Assembly: GCF_000421525.1 (NCBI RefSeq)
Contig: NZ_ATXE01000001.1
Span: forward strand, 682,001 to 746,000
Direction of reading: 5' to 3'
Length of the DNA stretch: 64,000 nucleotides
From: Aestuariimicrobium kwangyangense DSM 21549
GTDB taxonomy: Bacteria > Actinomycetota > Actinomycetes > Propionibacteriales > Propionibacteriaceae
Each line of letters opens with the position of its first letter. Position 1 is the first letter of the stretch. Shown piece after piece: positions 33,843 to 42,251 of the stretch. Made by a program: the position numbers and the translations under genes. The notes under the pieces were generated by a model. The model was not told the origin of the DNA, did no database searches, and worked only from the letters and a program-made list of their open reading frames with translations.

Positions 33843-35244
33843 TCCGTTCGAGGTGCTCCACGAGGCGGGAGTCGGCCGACACAGGCATGAACCCGGTCGC
33901 ACTGAGGCGTTCGAGCGACAGCGTGCTGTGGGTGGGGCGTGGCGCCGCCCCCGTGCCGGCGGTGTACTCCTCGGTGCTGACGCCGGTGACGTCCTTCGGG
34001 TCCCGTCCACACAGTTCGAACACCCGGGCGGCGATCTGGGCCCAACTGGTCACGGGGCCGGAGTTGGTCAGGTGGTAGGTCCCCGGCTCTGCCTGTGAGG
34101 TGAGCAGGTGGACGATCCCGGCTGCCAGGTCGGTGGCGAAGGTGAGTCGTCCGAACTGGTCGTCGACCACCCGGGGGCTCACTCCGCGTGCGGCCAGCGA
34201 GGCCATGGTGTCGACGAAGTTCCGGCCCTCCCCGATCACCCAGCTGGTGCGCACGATCCAGTGCCGGTCGACGGTGGCGGCCAGCAGGTCACCCGCGGCC
34301 TTGGTCTGCCCGTACACCCCCAGGGGAGCGAAGGGTTCGTCCACCTCGTGCACCTCGTGGGTGCCGTCGAAGACGTAGTCGGACGACACCTGGACGAACC
34401 CGAGCCGGTGCCGACGGCACAATCCGGCGAGGTGGGCCACGGCTGTCGCGTTGAGGGCCCAGGCGGTGCGGCGTCCGGTGGTGGTCTCGGCATCGTCGAC
34501 GGCGGTGTGGGCTGCCGCGTTGATGATGGTGTCGACCCCGGTGACGTCGAAGGCGTCGATCGCGGCCGGGTCGAGCAGGTCGAGGTCATCGCGGGTGAGG
34601 GCGGTGGCGTGGGGGAGCAGCCGCACCAGCGCTCGTCCGACCTGACCGTCGGCACCCAGGATGACGGTGGACCGGCTGTCGACGGCTGGGGGTGCCATCG
34701 GGGTGACCTCGGCCAGCGGCGGATGGTTGGCATCCGCGGCCGAGACCTCGCACTGCTCGCGGGGGATCGGCCAGTTGATGCCGAGGTCGGGGTCGAACAG
34801 GTTGACGTAGGTGTAGCGCTCGCGTGCCTCGGCGCTCCAGTGGTCGTTGACCAGGTAGGCGTAGGTGGTTGCGTCCTCGAGGGCCTGGTAGGAGTTGCCC
34901 ACGCCGCGCGGCACGAAGATCGCGGTCTCGGGGCCCAGTTCCACCGTCACCGTGGTGCCGAACTGGTCGCCGGGGCGCAGGTCGACCCAGGCGCCGAAGA
35001 CCCGACCGGTGGCGACACTGACCAACTTGTCCCACGGTTCGGCGTGCACACCGCGGGTGGCGCCCCGGGAGGCATTGAACGACACGTTCTGCTGCACCGG
35101 GCCGAAGTCGGGCAGCCCGAGTGCGGTCATCTTCTGCCGCTGCCAGTTCTCCTTGAACCAGCCGCGGGCGTCACCGTGCACGGGCAGGTTCACCACCAGC
35201 AGCCCCGGGATCGCGGTCGGGTCGATGGTCAACTGGGTCACCAC
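33817..35244 (-). CDS. rmlCD: Fused dTDP-4-dehydrorhamnose 3,5-epimerase / dTDP-4-dehydrorhamnose reductase
   Basis: A 475-residue bifunctional protein for the last two steps of dTDP-L-rhamnose synthesis. Residues 1-185 are an RmlC-type cupin (RGWFKENWQRQKM, RGVHAEPWDKLVSVATGRVF, FVPRGVGNSYQALED). Residues about 190-475 are RmlD: STVILGADGQVGRALVRLLP, INAAAHTAVDDAE, the Tyr-Lys pair in VYGQTKAAGD, and VRTSWVIGEGRNFVDTM. Such fusions are known in several actinobacteria. The cupin half is somewhat diverged from classical RmlC. rmlA and rmlB are not in the window. It stands alone on its strand, and 162 bp separate it from the next leftward gene. Confidence 0.85.
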   Translation of the reverse strand: MVTQLTIDPTAIPGLLVVNLPVHGDARGWFKENWQRQKMTALGLPDFGPVQQNVSFNASRGATRGVHAEPWDKLVSVATGRVFGAWVDLRPGDQFGTTVTVELGPETAIFVPRGVGNSYQALEDATTYAYLVNDHWSAEARERYTYVNLFDPDLGINWPIPREQCEVSAADANHPPLAEVTPMAPPAVDSRSTVILGADGQVGRALVRLLPHATALTRDDLDLLDPAAIDAFDVTGVDTIINAAAHTAVDDAETTTGRRTAWALNATAVAHLAGLCRRHRLGFVQVSSDYVFDGTHEVHEVDEPFAPLGVYGQTKAAGDLLAATVDRHWIVRTSWVIGEGRNFVDTMASLAARGVSPRVVDDQFGRLTFATDLAAGIVHLLTSQAEPGTYHLTNSGPVTSWAQIAARVFELCGRDPKDVTGVSTEEYTAGTGAAPRPTHSTLSLERLSATGFMPVSADSRLVEHLERISPPAPRS

Positions 35245-35406
35245 TGTCGCCTGTTCCTTCGGGTCACTGGGATGGGTGCTGGATGGTCTGCTCGCACTCG
35301 GCCGGGTCAGCCCACCTTCAGGGGATCCTACGGCCTGTGCGGGCGGGTGCGGGCCGGGCGCCGTGGGTGAGCGACGGCCAGCATCCCTGCCCGGGCCCGG
35401 ACGGGG

Positions 35407-36063
35407 TCACACGTGCAGGCGCTTGCGCACCTCGTGCTGGATGTCTGCCCCGTGGAAGACCTGCATCCACACCAGCATCAGGAATCCCATGGCGACCGAG
35501 ATCCACGAGGGCAGGGTGTGGTGCACCCAGCCGAAGGCGAGGAAGAGGGCGGGCACCACGCTGAACAGCAGTGTCAGCCACGAGTACACGAGGTAGTCCG
35601 CCGGGCGCATCCTGGCGATCCGGACGGCCACGAGCAGGGCGATGATCGAGACCGCGCAGATGATCGGGATGACGAAGGTGGTCGACCAGGCGCGCCACCC
35701 GCTCATGAAGTCGGCGTAGACGCACAGGCCACAGGCAGCAACCACCAGGTAGACGATCGTCTTGGCGACGTTGCGTCGTTTGCGCACCGTGATCAGGGCA
35801 ACCAGCCACAGGGCGGCGAGGCCCATGACCATCAGCCGCACCCACGGCACGGGGATGAACACGACCGTGCCCAGGGTGCCCGCGATGACGACCAACGAGA
35901 CCAGCCCGACCACCTTCAACCACACCCGCCTGTCGAAGCGCAGCGGCACGTCCGGCCACGGGGCGGGTGCCGGGGCACCCTCGCCGACGATCGGTCCGCG
36001 GCAGAGCGGGCAGGTCGTCCACCCACCCCTCACGTCGACCCGGCAGGCGGGGCAGCGGCTCAT
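35407..36063 (-). CDS. DUF6320-like membrane protein with N-terminal zinc ribbon
   Basis: A 218-residue protein. Four cysteines (C4, C7, C18, C21) form a CxxC-x10-CxxC zinc ribbon. About six hydrophobic segments follow, ending FHGADIQHEVRKRLHV. I recognise it only as resembling DUF6320-type proteins, which co-occur with an alpha/beta hydrolase and an alcohol-acetyltransferase-like protein, as here. Function unknown. Its start overlaps the acyltransferase stop (ATGA), so it is the last gene of a coupled three-gene unit. Confidence 0.65.
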   Translation of the reverse strand: MSRCPACRVDVRGGWTTCPLCRGPIVGEGAPAPAPWPDVPLRFDRRVWLKVVGLVSLVVIAGTLGTVVFIPVPWVRLMVMGLAALWLVALITVRKRRNVAKTIVYLVVAACGLCVYADFMSGWRAWSTTFVIPIICAVSIIALLVAVRIARMRPADYLVYSWLTLLFSVVPALFLAFGWVHHTLPSWISVAMGFLMLVWMQVFHGADIQHEVRKRLHV

Positions 36064-37475
36064 GGGGCCACCGCGGCCAGTTCATCGGCGGTGACCTTCA
36101 CCGCTGCCACGGTCACCTGCACCCCGCGCTCGGTCAGTTCGCGGACGAAGGCTGTCTGGTGCGCGGTCTCGGTGAAGGGCGAGGTGAAGTCGACCGTCAG
36201 CAGGTCGCCGTGACTCGCCATCGAGAACTGCGGACGGGCCGCCGACACCGCCAGGTGCACGGCACCCACGTGGGCGTCGACGGGGTCGGGGAAGCTGACC
36301 CGTCCGATGTTGGTCATCGCCACCGTCAGGTTGCGGTTGTTGAGCCGGTTCACCGCTCCCAACACCAGGTCCTTGAGGGGGCGCGGCAGCACTCGTCCGA
36401 TCGGATGGTGTTCGAACCCGATCAGCTTGCGCAGCTTCGCCTCGAGCGCGGCGGGCGTGGTCTGCTCGGCGAGTTGGCGGGCGAGCGAGGTGCACATGGC
36501 GTCGAAGCTGTCATCACTCTGGCAGTGCTCCAGCCGGGTGGTGGCGAAGAAGTTGCGCGCCGACCGCGACCCGAAGCGTTGGCGCAGGTCGACCGGCACC
36601 GACACGGCCATCGTCCGACCGGCCGCCGTCTCGGCGTCCACGTCTCGGATGGCGTGCAGGAACAGGGCCGTCAGGTAGACCGTCAGCGACACCCCCTGGG
36701 CTCGGGCCAGGGGCAGCACCTGGCCGACGGGCATGGTGAGTTCGATGATGCGGGTGCGGTGGTCGGGGTTGAGGTGCCCGCGCACCCGATGGACCCGTCG
36801 ACGACCGCGGCGAAAGAGGTCATGGGCCACCAGGTGGCGCGGTGGCGTGGCGGCGGCGACCGCGGCCGGGGCGGAACCCTCGACCGCGCCCTCGGCCTGC
36901 AGTGGGGCGGGTTCGGCTGCGACGGCGAACTGCCGGGGTTGGCGCGGGTGGAAGGCGCCGAAGCTGTCGGGGTCGAGGCCGTGCTTCACGCGGGTGGGCA
37001 GGGCCGGCGCTCCGGGCTGCGCGCCGTCGAGCGGGCTCTCGCCCCATTCCTCGGGGTGTCGCAGCCGTACGTACTCGCAGACCAGGTCGTGCAGCACCCA
37101 GGAGGCGCCGGTGCCGTCGGTGAGGGCGTGCAGCACCTCGAGGATGATCCGCCGGTCGTGGTGCATCACCCGGAACAGCAGGTTGTGACGGTCGAAGTGG
37201 TACAGGTGGTCGCAGGGTGGCAGGACGTCGTCGGTGACCTCGGGGCGCAGTTCACTCTCCTCGAGGTAGTACCAGAACACGCCTCGCCGCAGCACGGAGT
37301 GGTAGAGCACGTACTGGTCGTAGACGATCTCGAGGGCCTGCTGCAGCAGCGCCGGGTCGACGACGTCGTCGAGTTCAGCGCTGACCCGGAAGACCTTCGT
37401 GTCGACATCGCTCATGGCGGCCAGGAAGATGTTCGAGGCGTTGTCGAGACGCACCCACGCGCGACGATCACTCAC
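36060..37475 (-). CDS. Condensation-domain-like acyltransferase (alcohol acetyltransferase-like)
   Basis: A 471-residue protein. VLHALTDGTG places an HxxxDG motif at H116-G121, the catalytic motif of the CoA-dependent acyltransferase/condensation superfamily. FRVSAELDDVVDPALLQQAL near the N-terminus and VSLTVYLTALFLHAIRD near residue 275 fit two chloramphenicol-acetyltransferase-like halves. An alanine/proline-rich linker around residues 185-215 joins them. The acyl donor and acceptor are unknown. It sits between the hydrolase and the zinc-ribbon membrane protein with ATGA overlaps on both sides, so the three proteins are probably made in fixed ratio and may build or edit an acylated lipid or glycan. 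Confidence 0.72.
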   Translation of the reverse strand: MSDRRAWVRLDNASNIFLAAMSDVDTKVFRVSAELDDVVDPALLQQALEIVYDQYVLYHSVLRRGVFWYYLEESELRPEVTDDVLPPCDHLYHFDRHNLLFRVMHHDRRIILEVLHALTDGTGASWVLHDLVCEYVRLRHPEEWGESPLDGAQPGAPALPTRVKHGLDPDSFGAFHPRQPRQFAVAAEPAPLQAEGAVEGSAPAAVAAATPPRHLVAHDLFRRGRRRVHRVRGHLNPDHRTRIIELTMPVGQVLPLARAQGVSLTVYLTALFLHAIRDVDAETAAGRTMAVSVPVDLRQRFGSRSARNFFATTRLEHCQSDDSFDAMCTSLARQLAEQTTPAALEAKLRKLIGFEHHPIGRVLPRPLKDLVLGAVNRLNNRNLTVAMTNIGRVSFPDPVDAHVGAVHLAVSAARPQFSMASHGDLLTVDFTSPFTETAHQTAFVRELTERGVQVTVAAVKVTADELAAVAP

Positions 37476-38458
37476 GGCACGCTCCGGTGCTCGGTGACGC
37501 GGGGAGCGTGGTCGGTCTCGTCGAGGAACTCGTTGACCAGTTCGTGCAGCCGCACGACCGGACGGGCGAACCGCGGCAGTGTCATGAACCCGTGCAGGGC
37601 ACCCGGGAGCCGTTCGAGTCGGACGAAGGTGCCGGCCTCCTGAAGGCGCTGGGCGTAGGCCTCGCCCTCATCCCGCAGCAGGTCGAGTTCGGCCGTCACC
37701 ACCAGGGTGGACGGTTGCCCGCTCAGGTCGCTGGCCAGCAGGGGAGCGATCAGCGGGGTGCGGCGGGCCTCTGGGTCGGGTTGGTACAGGGCCATGTAGT
37801 CGTGCAGTTCGGTCGAGGTGAGGCGAAGCCCGCTGCCGTAGGTGCGCACCGACTCGTAGGGTGAGGTGAGCGGGTCGTGGTCGTACCAGGTCGCCGGGTA
37901 CAACAGGATCTGGCGGCTGGGCATCGGGCACCCGCGCTCCGCCAACCGCAGGCTGACGGCCGCCGCGAGGTTGCCGCCCGCGGAGTCGCCGATCAGCGTG
38001 ATGCCGCCGGCGTCGTCAAGATCGAGGGTCTGGGGTGAACGAGCCAGCACGTCGGTCACGCGGAGGCAGTCCTCGAACCCGTGCGGGAAGGGGTGTTCGG
38101 GGGCGAGTCGGTAGTCAACCGAGAGCACCAGCCGCCCGGTCGCATCGGCCAGGGCCGCACAGGCGGGGGTGTAGCTGTCGATGTTGCCGACCACCCAACC
38201 GCCCCCGTGGAAGAAGACGAGCACGTCATCGTGGGTGCGCTGCTTGGGCAGGAACACCCGCACCGGGATCTCGTGGCCGTCTGTGGCCCGGATGGACTGG
38301 TCGAGGGTGTGGAACCGTCCCGTCGGCCCGGCCGCCAGTCGCTGGACGAGCCGCACGCGGCGGTAGTCCTCACGCATGTTGAGCCGCGGGGCGGCGAAGA
38401 GTCCCAGGACGGCGCTGACCACCGGGTTGATCGGTGGGTCGGGCTCGTCGGTGGGCAT
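37472..38458 (-). CDS. Alpha/beta hydrolase of the hormone-sensitive lipase family
   Basis: A 328-residue soluble esterase. VFFHGGGWVVGN provides the HGGG oxyanion motif (H84). LIGDSAGGNLAAA gives the nucleophile S159. LVVTAELDLLRDEG and PGALHGFMTLPRF supply Asp and His. Family members cleave short-chain acyl esters. It is the first gene of the hydrolase-acyltransferase-zinc ribbon trio. The divergent gene is a PadR repressor 102 bp away that may control the trio. Confidence 0.83.
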   Translation of the reverse strand: MPTDEPDPPINPVVSAVLGLFAAPRLNMREDYRRVRLVQRLAAGPTGRFHTLDQSIRATDGHEIPVRVFLPKQRTHDDVLVFFHGGGWVVGNIDSYTPACAALADATGRLVLSVDYRLAPEHPFPHGFEDCLRVTDVLARSPQTLDLDDAGGITLIGDSAGGNLAAAVSLRLAERGCPMPSRQILLYPATWYDHDPLTSPYESVRTYGSGLRLTSTELHDYMALYQPDPEARRTPLIAPLLASDLSGQPSTLVVTAELDLLRDEGEAYAQRLQEAGTFVRLERLPGALHGFMTLPRFARPVVRLHELVNEFLDETDHAPRVTEHRSVP

Positions 38459-38532
38459 GACGCCACCCTACGAGGTGGGTGCTCGCTCGTACGTCGGGCG
38501 CGGCGGGAGGGAGGCCCCCCTGGCTCCGAAAT

Positions 38533-38556
38533 GCATCGATTCGAGGTATAGGATGC
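38533..38556. promoter_or_regulatory. Dyad over the PadR promoter
   Basis: GCATC (38533-38537) and GATGC (38552-38556) form a 5-14-5 dyad. The second arm touches a TATAGG hexamer (38547-38552) that lies 9 nt before the GTG start of the PadR gene. Position and symmetry fit autoregulation and a leaderless transcript. Confidence 0.45.
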
Positions 38557-38560
38557 GACC

Positions 38561-39097
38561 GTGATCGAGTTGATGATCCTCGGGTTCCTCGCCGAGGGCC
38601 CGCTTCACGGCTACCGGTTGCGGGAGCGGATGGAGCAGTTGCACGGGCACGCCCGCGCGATCAGTGACGGCACCCTGTATCCCGCCATCTCAAGACTGGT
38701 GGCCCAGGGACTCGTCCGATCCGACTCCGCTCCCGGTCGGGCCGGCGCTGCCAAGCGGATGTTGAGCCTGACCGAGGTGGGACGCGACTCCCTGCAGCAA
38801 CGGCTGCGGGAAGCCGACGGCCACGACATCACCGACGGACACCGCTTCATGGTGGTGCTCGCCTTCCTGTCACTGCTGCCCGAGCCCACCGAACGCGACG
38901 AGGTGCTGCGCCGCCGGCTGCAATTCCTGTCCGAGCCCGCTGGCTTCTTCTACGACGGGGATCATCCTCTCCGGGCCGACGAACTCGACGACCCGTACCG
39001 GCGGGGGATCCTGGTCTCTGCCCGGGCCACCAGCCGCGCCGAACGCGCGTGGCTCACCGAGATGCTGGAGGGATCCAGCGGAAGGGTCGCCCCTTGA
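38561..39097 (+). CDS. PadR-family transcriptional regulator
   Basis: A 178-residue repressor. The winged helix lies at residues 1-75 (MILGFLAEGPLHGYRLRERM, SDGTLYPAISRLVAQGLV). A helical C-terminal dimerisation domain of the PadR type follows. PadR proteins respond to phenolics, drugs or cell-envelope stress and are displaced from DNA by ligand. The GTG start has no ribosome site but follows a -10 hexamer closely. Downstream overlapping genes (an oxidoreductase and an MFS exporter stump) may be its original targets, with the divergent hydrolase trio a second candidate. Confidence 0.85.
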   Translation: MIELMILGFLAEGPLHGYRLRERMEQLHGHARAISDGTLYPAISRLVAQGLVRSDSAPGRAGAAKRMLSLTEVGRDSLQQRLREADGHDITDGHRFMVVLAFLSLLPEPTERDEVLRRRLQFLSEPAGFFYDGDHPLRADELDDPYRRGILVSARATSRAERAWLTEMLEGSSGRVAP

Positions 39098-39105
39098 ACG
39101 AGTTG

Positions 39106-40098
39106 ATGCGAGCAGTCGTGCTCACCGCCCCCGGGCCGGTGTCGAACCTTGAGGTGCGCGACCTCCCGATCCCCTCCCCGCGGGCCGGTGAGGTGCTGAT
39201 CCGGGTGATGGCCTTCGGGCTCAACCGCTCCGAACTGTTGACCCGGCTCGGCTTCTCGGGGGACGCGGTCACCTACCCCCGGGTGCTGGGCATCGAGGCC
39301 ACCGGAGTCGTGGCGGCCGCTCCCGGTGGGGAGTTCAGACCGGGCCAGCAGGTGGTCACCATGATGGGCGGAATGGGCCGGACGATCGACGGGGGCTACG
39401 CCGAGTACACCTGCGTCCCTGTCTCCCAGGTGATCGGCTTCTCATCCTCCCTGCCGTGGTCGGTGCTGGGCGCTGTCCCCGAGATGCTGCAGACCGCCCA
39501 TGGCTCCTTGACGGTGGGTGTCGACGCGCGTCCGGGCCAGACCCTGCTGGTGCGGGGCGGCACGTCCTCGGTGGGGATGGCCGCGGCCGTACTGGCCCAC
39601 CGGTGGGGGCTGACGGTGATCGCGACCACCCGCGACCCGGGCAAGGCCGAGTCGCTCACCCGCTTGGGGGTCGACCACGTGCTGGTGGACGATGGCCACG
39701 TCTCCGACCAGGTTCGCCGGATCATTCCGGCGGGGGTCGACGGAGCCATCGAGCTGGTGGGGACCGGGACTTTGCCCGACACCCTCCGGGCGACCGCAGT
39801 GCACGGGACGGTCTGCTTCACCGGCATGCTCTCCCACCAGTGGACGGTGCCCGACTTCTACCCCATCGACTACCTGCCGGCGGGGGTGCGGCTCACCGCC
39901 TACTCCGGCGACGCGGCCGACCTGCCCGCAGAGGTGTTGCAGGACTTCCTGGACGATGTCGCCGACGGTCGGGTGCGGCTTCCCCTCGGGCAGGTGTTCG
40001 GTCTCGACGAGATCAGGCGGGCCCACGAGGTGATGGAGGCCAATCAGGCCCGCGGCAAACTCGTGGTCGTCACCCGGACCGAGGACCTGCCCCGATGA
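39106..40098 (+). CDS. Quinone oxidoreductase-type medium-chain dehydrogenase
   Basis: A 330-residue enzyme. MRAVVLTAPGPVSNLEVRDL is a typical MDR start, with the GroES-like half up to about residue 120. VRGGTSSVGMAAAVLAHRWG near residue 148 binds NADP(H). Zinc ligands of alcohol dehydrogenases are absent, so it belongs with the zinc-free quinone reductases. A TTG at 39094 overlaps the PadR stop and would add four residues; the ATG at 39106 is chosen for similarity to the family start. The next open frame overlaps its stop by ATGA. Confidence 0.82.
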   Translation: MRAVVLTAPGPVSNLEVRDLPIPSPRAGEVLIRVMAFGLNRSELLTRLGFSGDAVTYPRVLGIEATGVVAAAPGGEFRPGQQVVTMMGGMGRTIDGGYAEYTCVPVSQVIGFSSSLPWSVLGAVPEMLQTAHGSLTVGVDARPGQTLLVRGGTSSVGMAAAVLAHRWGLTVIATTRDPGKAESLTRLGVDHVLVDDGHVSDQVRRIIPAGVDGAIELVGTGTLPDTLRATAVHGTVCFTGMLSHQWTVPDFYPIDYLPAGVRLTAYSGDAADLPAEVLQDFLDDVADGRVRLPLGQVFGLDEIRRAHEVMEANQARGKLVVVTRTEDLPR

Positions 40099-40277
40099 GC
40101 CTCGACGTCGTCCCGGCCGGCCACCGGGCACAGGTGGGTCTGGTGCCGGTCACCGCCACACTGATCGGCACCATCGCCCTACACACGGCCGTACCTCCGT
40201 TCGCCACCGACATGTACACCCCTCGTGTGGCCAGCTTCACGCTCCTGACTCGGAGGACGAGCAACCATGACCAGTGA
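40095..40277 (+). pseudogene. Truncated Bcr/CflA-type MFS drug exporter (N-terminal stump)
   Basis: A 60-codon frame overlapping the upstream oxidoreductase by ATGA. LVPVTATLIGTIALHTAVPP followed by FATDMYTPRVASF is the first transmembrane helix and conserved loop of Bcr/CflA-type MFS drug transporters. After about residue 46 the similarity ends and the frame closes, so 11 of the usual 12 helices are missing. The remainder is not found downstream. The oxidoreductase-exporter pair behind PadR looks like an operon cut by a later deletion or replacement. Recognition rests on one short conserved motif. Confidence 0.55.
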
Positions 40278-40926
40278 ATTCGTCCACCGCCTCGACGGTG
40301 TGCCCAAGGGTGCCCGCGCGCACTCAGTCTCAGCCGTCGCCGCGACCGTGGAGGGACGCGGCGCCTTGCGGATCTCGTTGACGGATGAGGTCTCCCTGCA
40401 CGGAGTGCCTGGCAGGGACTACATCGATGCCCCGACCTTCCTGGAATTGCCGGTAGCTTTCGCCGACGGCACCATTGAGGTCGACATTCGCAGTGGTCTC
40501 CATCGGTTGGCCCCCGACTATGCGAGAGGTTTCGCAGGTGTCGCCTACCGGATCAGTCCGCGGCGTGATCACTTCGACTGTGTCTACGTGCGACCGCTCA
40601 ACGGTCTGCGGACGAACCCACCCCCGCCTCGGGACCGTCGCGCCGTGCAGCACTTCAGCTACCCCGAATGGACCTTCGACAGGCTGCGCGAGGCCTACCC
40701 CGACGGCCGTTACGAGGCCGGGGCCGAGATCGGACCGGACCAGTGGCTGCACCTGAGGCTGGACGTGCAAGGCGAGCGGTGTCGGGTGACCGTTGACGGG
40801 GTCCCCGTGCTCGAGGTCACGACGCATGGGAGTTGGGGGATGGGCGCAGTGGGGCTGTTCGTCGACATCGGCACCGAGGCCTACTTCGCGGACCTGAGAG
40901 TGGTCAGTGGCTCGGTGCTCGATTGA
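40267..40926 (+). CDS. Concanavalin-like (LamG-type) domain protein
   Basis: A 219-residue protein with no signal peptide. The sequence alternates short beta-strands; VEVDIRSGLHRL, GFAGVAYRISPRRDHFDCVY and the C-terminal GVPVLEVTTHGSWGMGAVGL resemble the beta-sandwich of the LamG/3-keto-disaccharide-hydrolase-type domain, a carbohydrate- or ligand-binding fold. No catalytic function can be assigned. It has its own GGAGGA ribosome site 8 nt upstream, and the start overlaps the MFS stump. Codon use is slightly less G/C-biased than in the neighbours, in line with acquisition or replacement at this point. Confidence 0.6.
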   Translation: MTSEFVHRLDGVPKGARAHSVSAVAATVEGRGALRISLTDEVSLHGVPGRDYIDAPTFLELPVAFADGTIEVDIRSGLHRLAPDYARGFAGVAYRISPRRDHFDCVYVRPLNGLRTNPPPPRDRRAVQHFSYPEWTFDRLREAYPDGRYEAGAEIGPDQWLHLRLDVQGERCRVTVDGVPVLEVTTHGSWGMGAVGLFVDIGTEAYFADLRVVSGSVLD

Positions 40927-41026
40927 TGGAGAGCAAAGCGGTCGCATCGGGACCACCTACCGCCACGGCCGCGACAATGCCGGGGGTGCCCACAGCGCCC
41001 GGGACCGGCCGGATAGCGTGACGCGC

Positions 41027-41857
41027 ATGACCCCCAGCGTTGGGCGCAGACCACGACCCGTGGTGTGGACCTCAGTGATCGTCCCTCTCGTGCTTCTCGC
41101 CAGCCTGATGGGCTTGTTCCACCCAGCTCCCTACGCGGATGAGACCCGCAACTGGGCGCTGCAGGCGAAGGGGCAGGACGTCGGGAACCTCATCGCCGTG
41201 GTGGTCCTGCTGGCGGCGGCACTTCGCCATCACCGCCGGGCGTCCGCGAGGGCTGCGTCGATCTGGCTCGGAGCCATGCTCTACCTGATCTACGCGTACA
41301 TGGTCTATGGCTTCGCGGTTCACCTGAACGCGCTGTTCCTCGTCTACGTGGCGATCCTGGGTGTGTGCTCGTGGGGGGTCATCGTCACCGTGCCGGGACT
41401 TGGGGGCGACACGGTCCTCCCGAGCCGCGGACGACGGAGTTTCCCCGCTGTCACCCTGATCGCGATCGGGGTGGTCTTCGCGTTGCTGTGGCTCAGCGAC
41501 CTGGTGCCAGCACTGCTGTCGGGGACGGTGCCGGCAACGCTCCAGGAGGCAGGCCTGATGGTGAACCCTGTTCACGTCATCGACCTCTCCGTGGTTCTGC
41601 CCGCCCTGGTCGTCGCAGGAGTCGCGACCCTTCAAGGGCGTCACCACGGACTCTTCTGGGCGGCGCCCTGGCTGTGCTTCTCGGCGCTCATGGGCGCCAG
41701 CATCGTCGCCGCCATGGGATGGATGGCCGCGGCGGGCTTCCCGTCCGTGCTGGCCCCCGCGCTGATGGTGTCGGTGGTCGTGCTCGTGAGCCTCGCGGCA
41801 CTCGCGTGGTTGCTCGGGAGCAAGCCGTCCTCGTCGGAGTCGATGTCCCTCGCGTGA
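41027..41857 (+). CDS. Hypothetical polytopic membrane protein
   Basis: A 276-residue protein with seven or eight hydrophobic segments. It starts MTPSVGRRPRPVVWTSVIVP; the loop HPAPYADETRNWALQAKGQD lies outside or inside between the first two helices, and IYAYMVYGFAVHLNALFLVY is a conserved-looking helix. I do not recognise a characterised family. The ATG at 41027 follows TAGCGT by 7 nt, so a leaderless start is likely. The open frame extends upstream into the previous gene but without a better start. Confidence 0.65.
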   Translation: MTPSVGRRPRPVVWTSVIVPLVLLASLMGLFHPAPYADETRNWALQAKGQDVGNLIAVVVLLAAALRHHRRASARAASIWLGAMLYLIYAYMVYGFAVHLNALFLVYVAILGVCSWGVIVTVPGLGGDTVLPSRGRRSFPAVTLIAIGVVFALLWLSDLVPALLSGTVPATLQEAGLMVNPVHVIDLSVVLPALVVAGVATLQGRHHGLFWAAPWLCFSALMGASIVAAMGWMAAAGFPSVLAPALMVSVVVLVSLAALAWLLGSKPSSSESMSLA

Positions 41858-41883
41858 TCGCAGGGGACGCGGCGGTGCGGGGC

Positions 41884-42056
41884 TGCCCTCGAAACACACA
41901 CCTACCCTCGTCCTGCGCTGCCTGCCCGCGAAGCGCACACCTGCCCCAGTCCTGCACTACCTGCCCGCGAAGCGCACACCTGCCCCCAACCAGGAGCAGG
42001 GCAACTGCGCCGGACGCGGGCAACACGCACGGGACGAGGGCACGTGCGCGGCAGCC
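41884..42056. repeat. Strand-switching array of TGCCC/GGGCA units, 19/20-bp period (locus 2)
   Basis: TGCCC (once TACCC) units start at 41884, 41903, 41923, 41942, 41962 and 41981, alternating 19 and 20 bp. Two 39-40-bp superunits (41912-41950 and 41951-41990) are nearly identical. GGGCA units on the other strand start at 41999, 42018 and 42038. The rest of the 394-bp gap to the next gene holds a possible -10 (TACGAT, 42149-42154) and the GGAAGGGG ribosome site of the DUF72 gene. Confidence 0.78.
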
Positions 42057-42251
42057 CGTCACTGCGGGTGGGTCAACCGCAGCTGCGTGGCGGCCGCCAT
42101 TCGCGCCGCCCGTCCAGCCCGACCTGGCCCGCCGTGAGGACACCGGCCATACGATCGTGCTGGGACGAGAGGCCGTGCCCGGGAACCGAACCGGCCGCCG
42201 AGCGCCAAGGGCATTCTGGATCGTGGCGACTGTGGGAAGGGGTGGCTGCCC

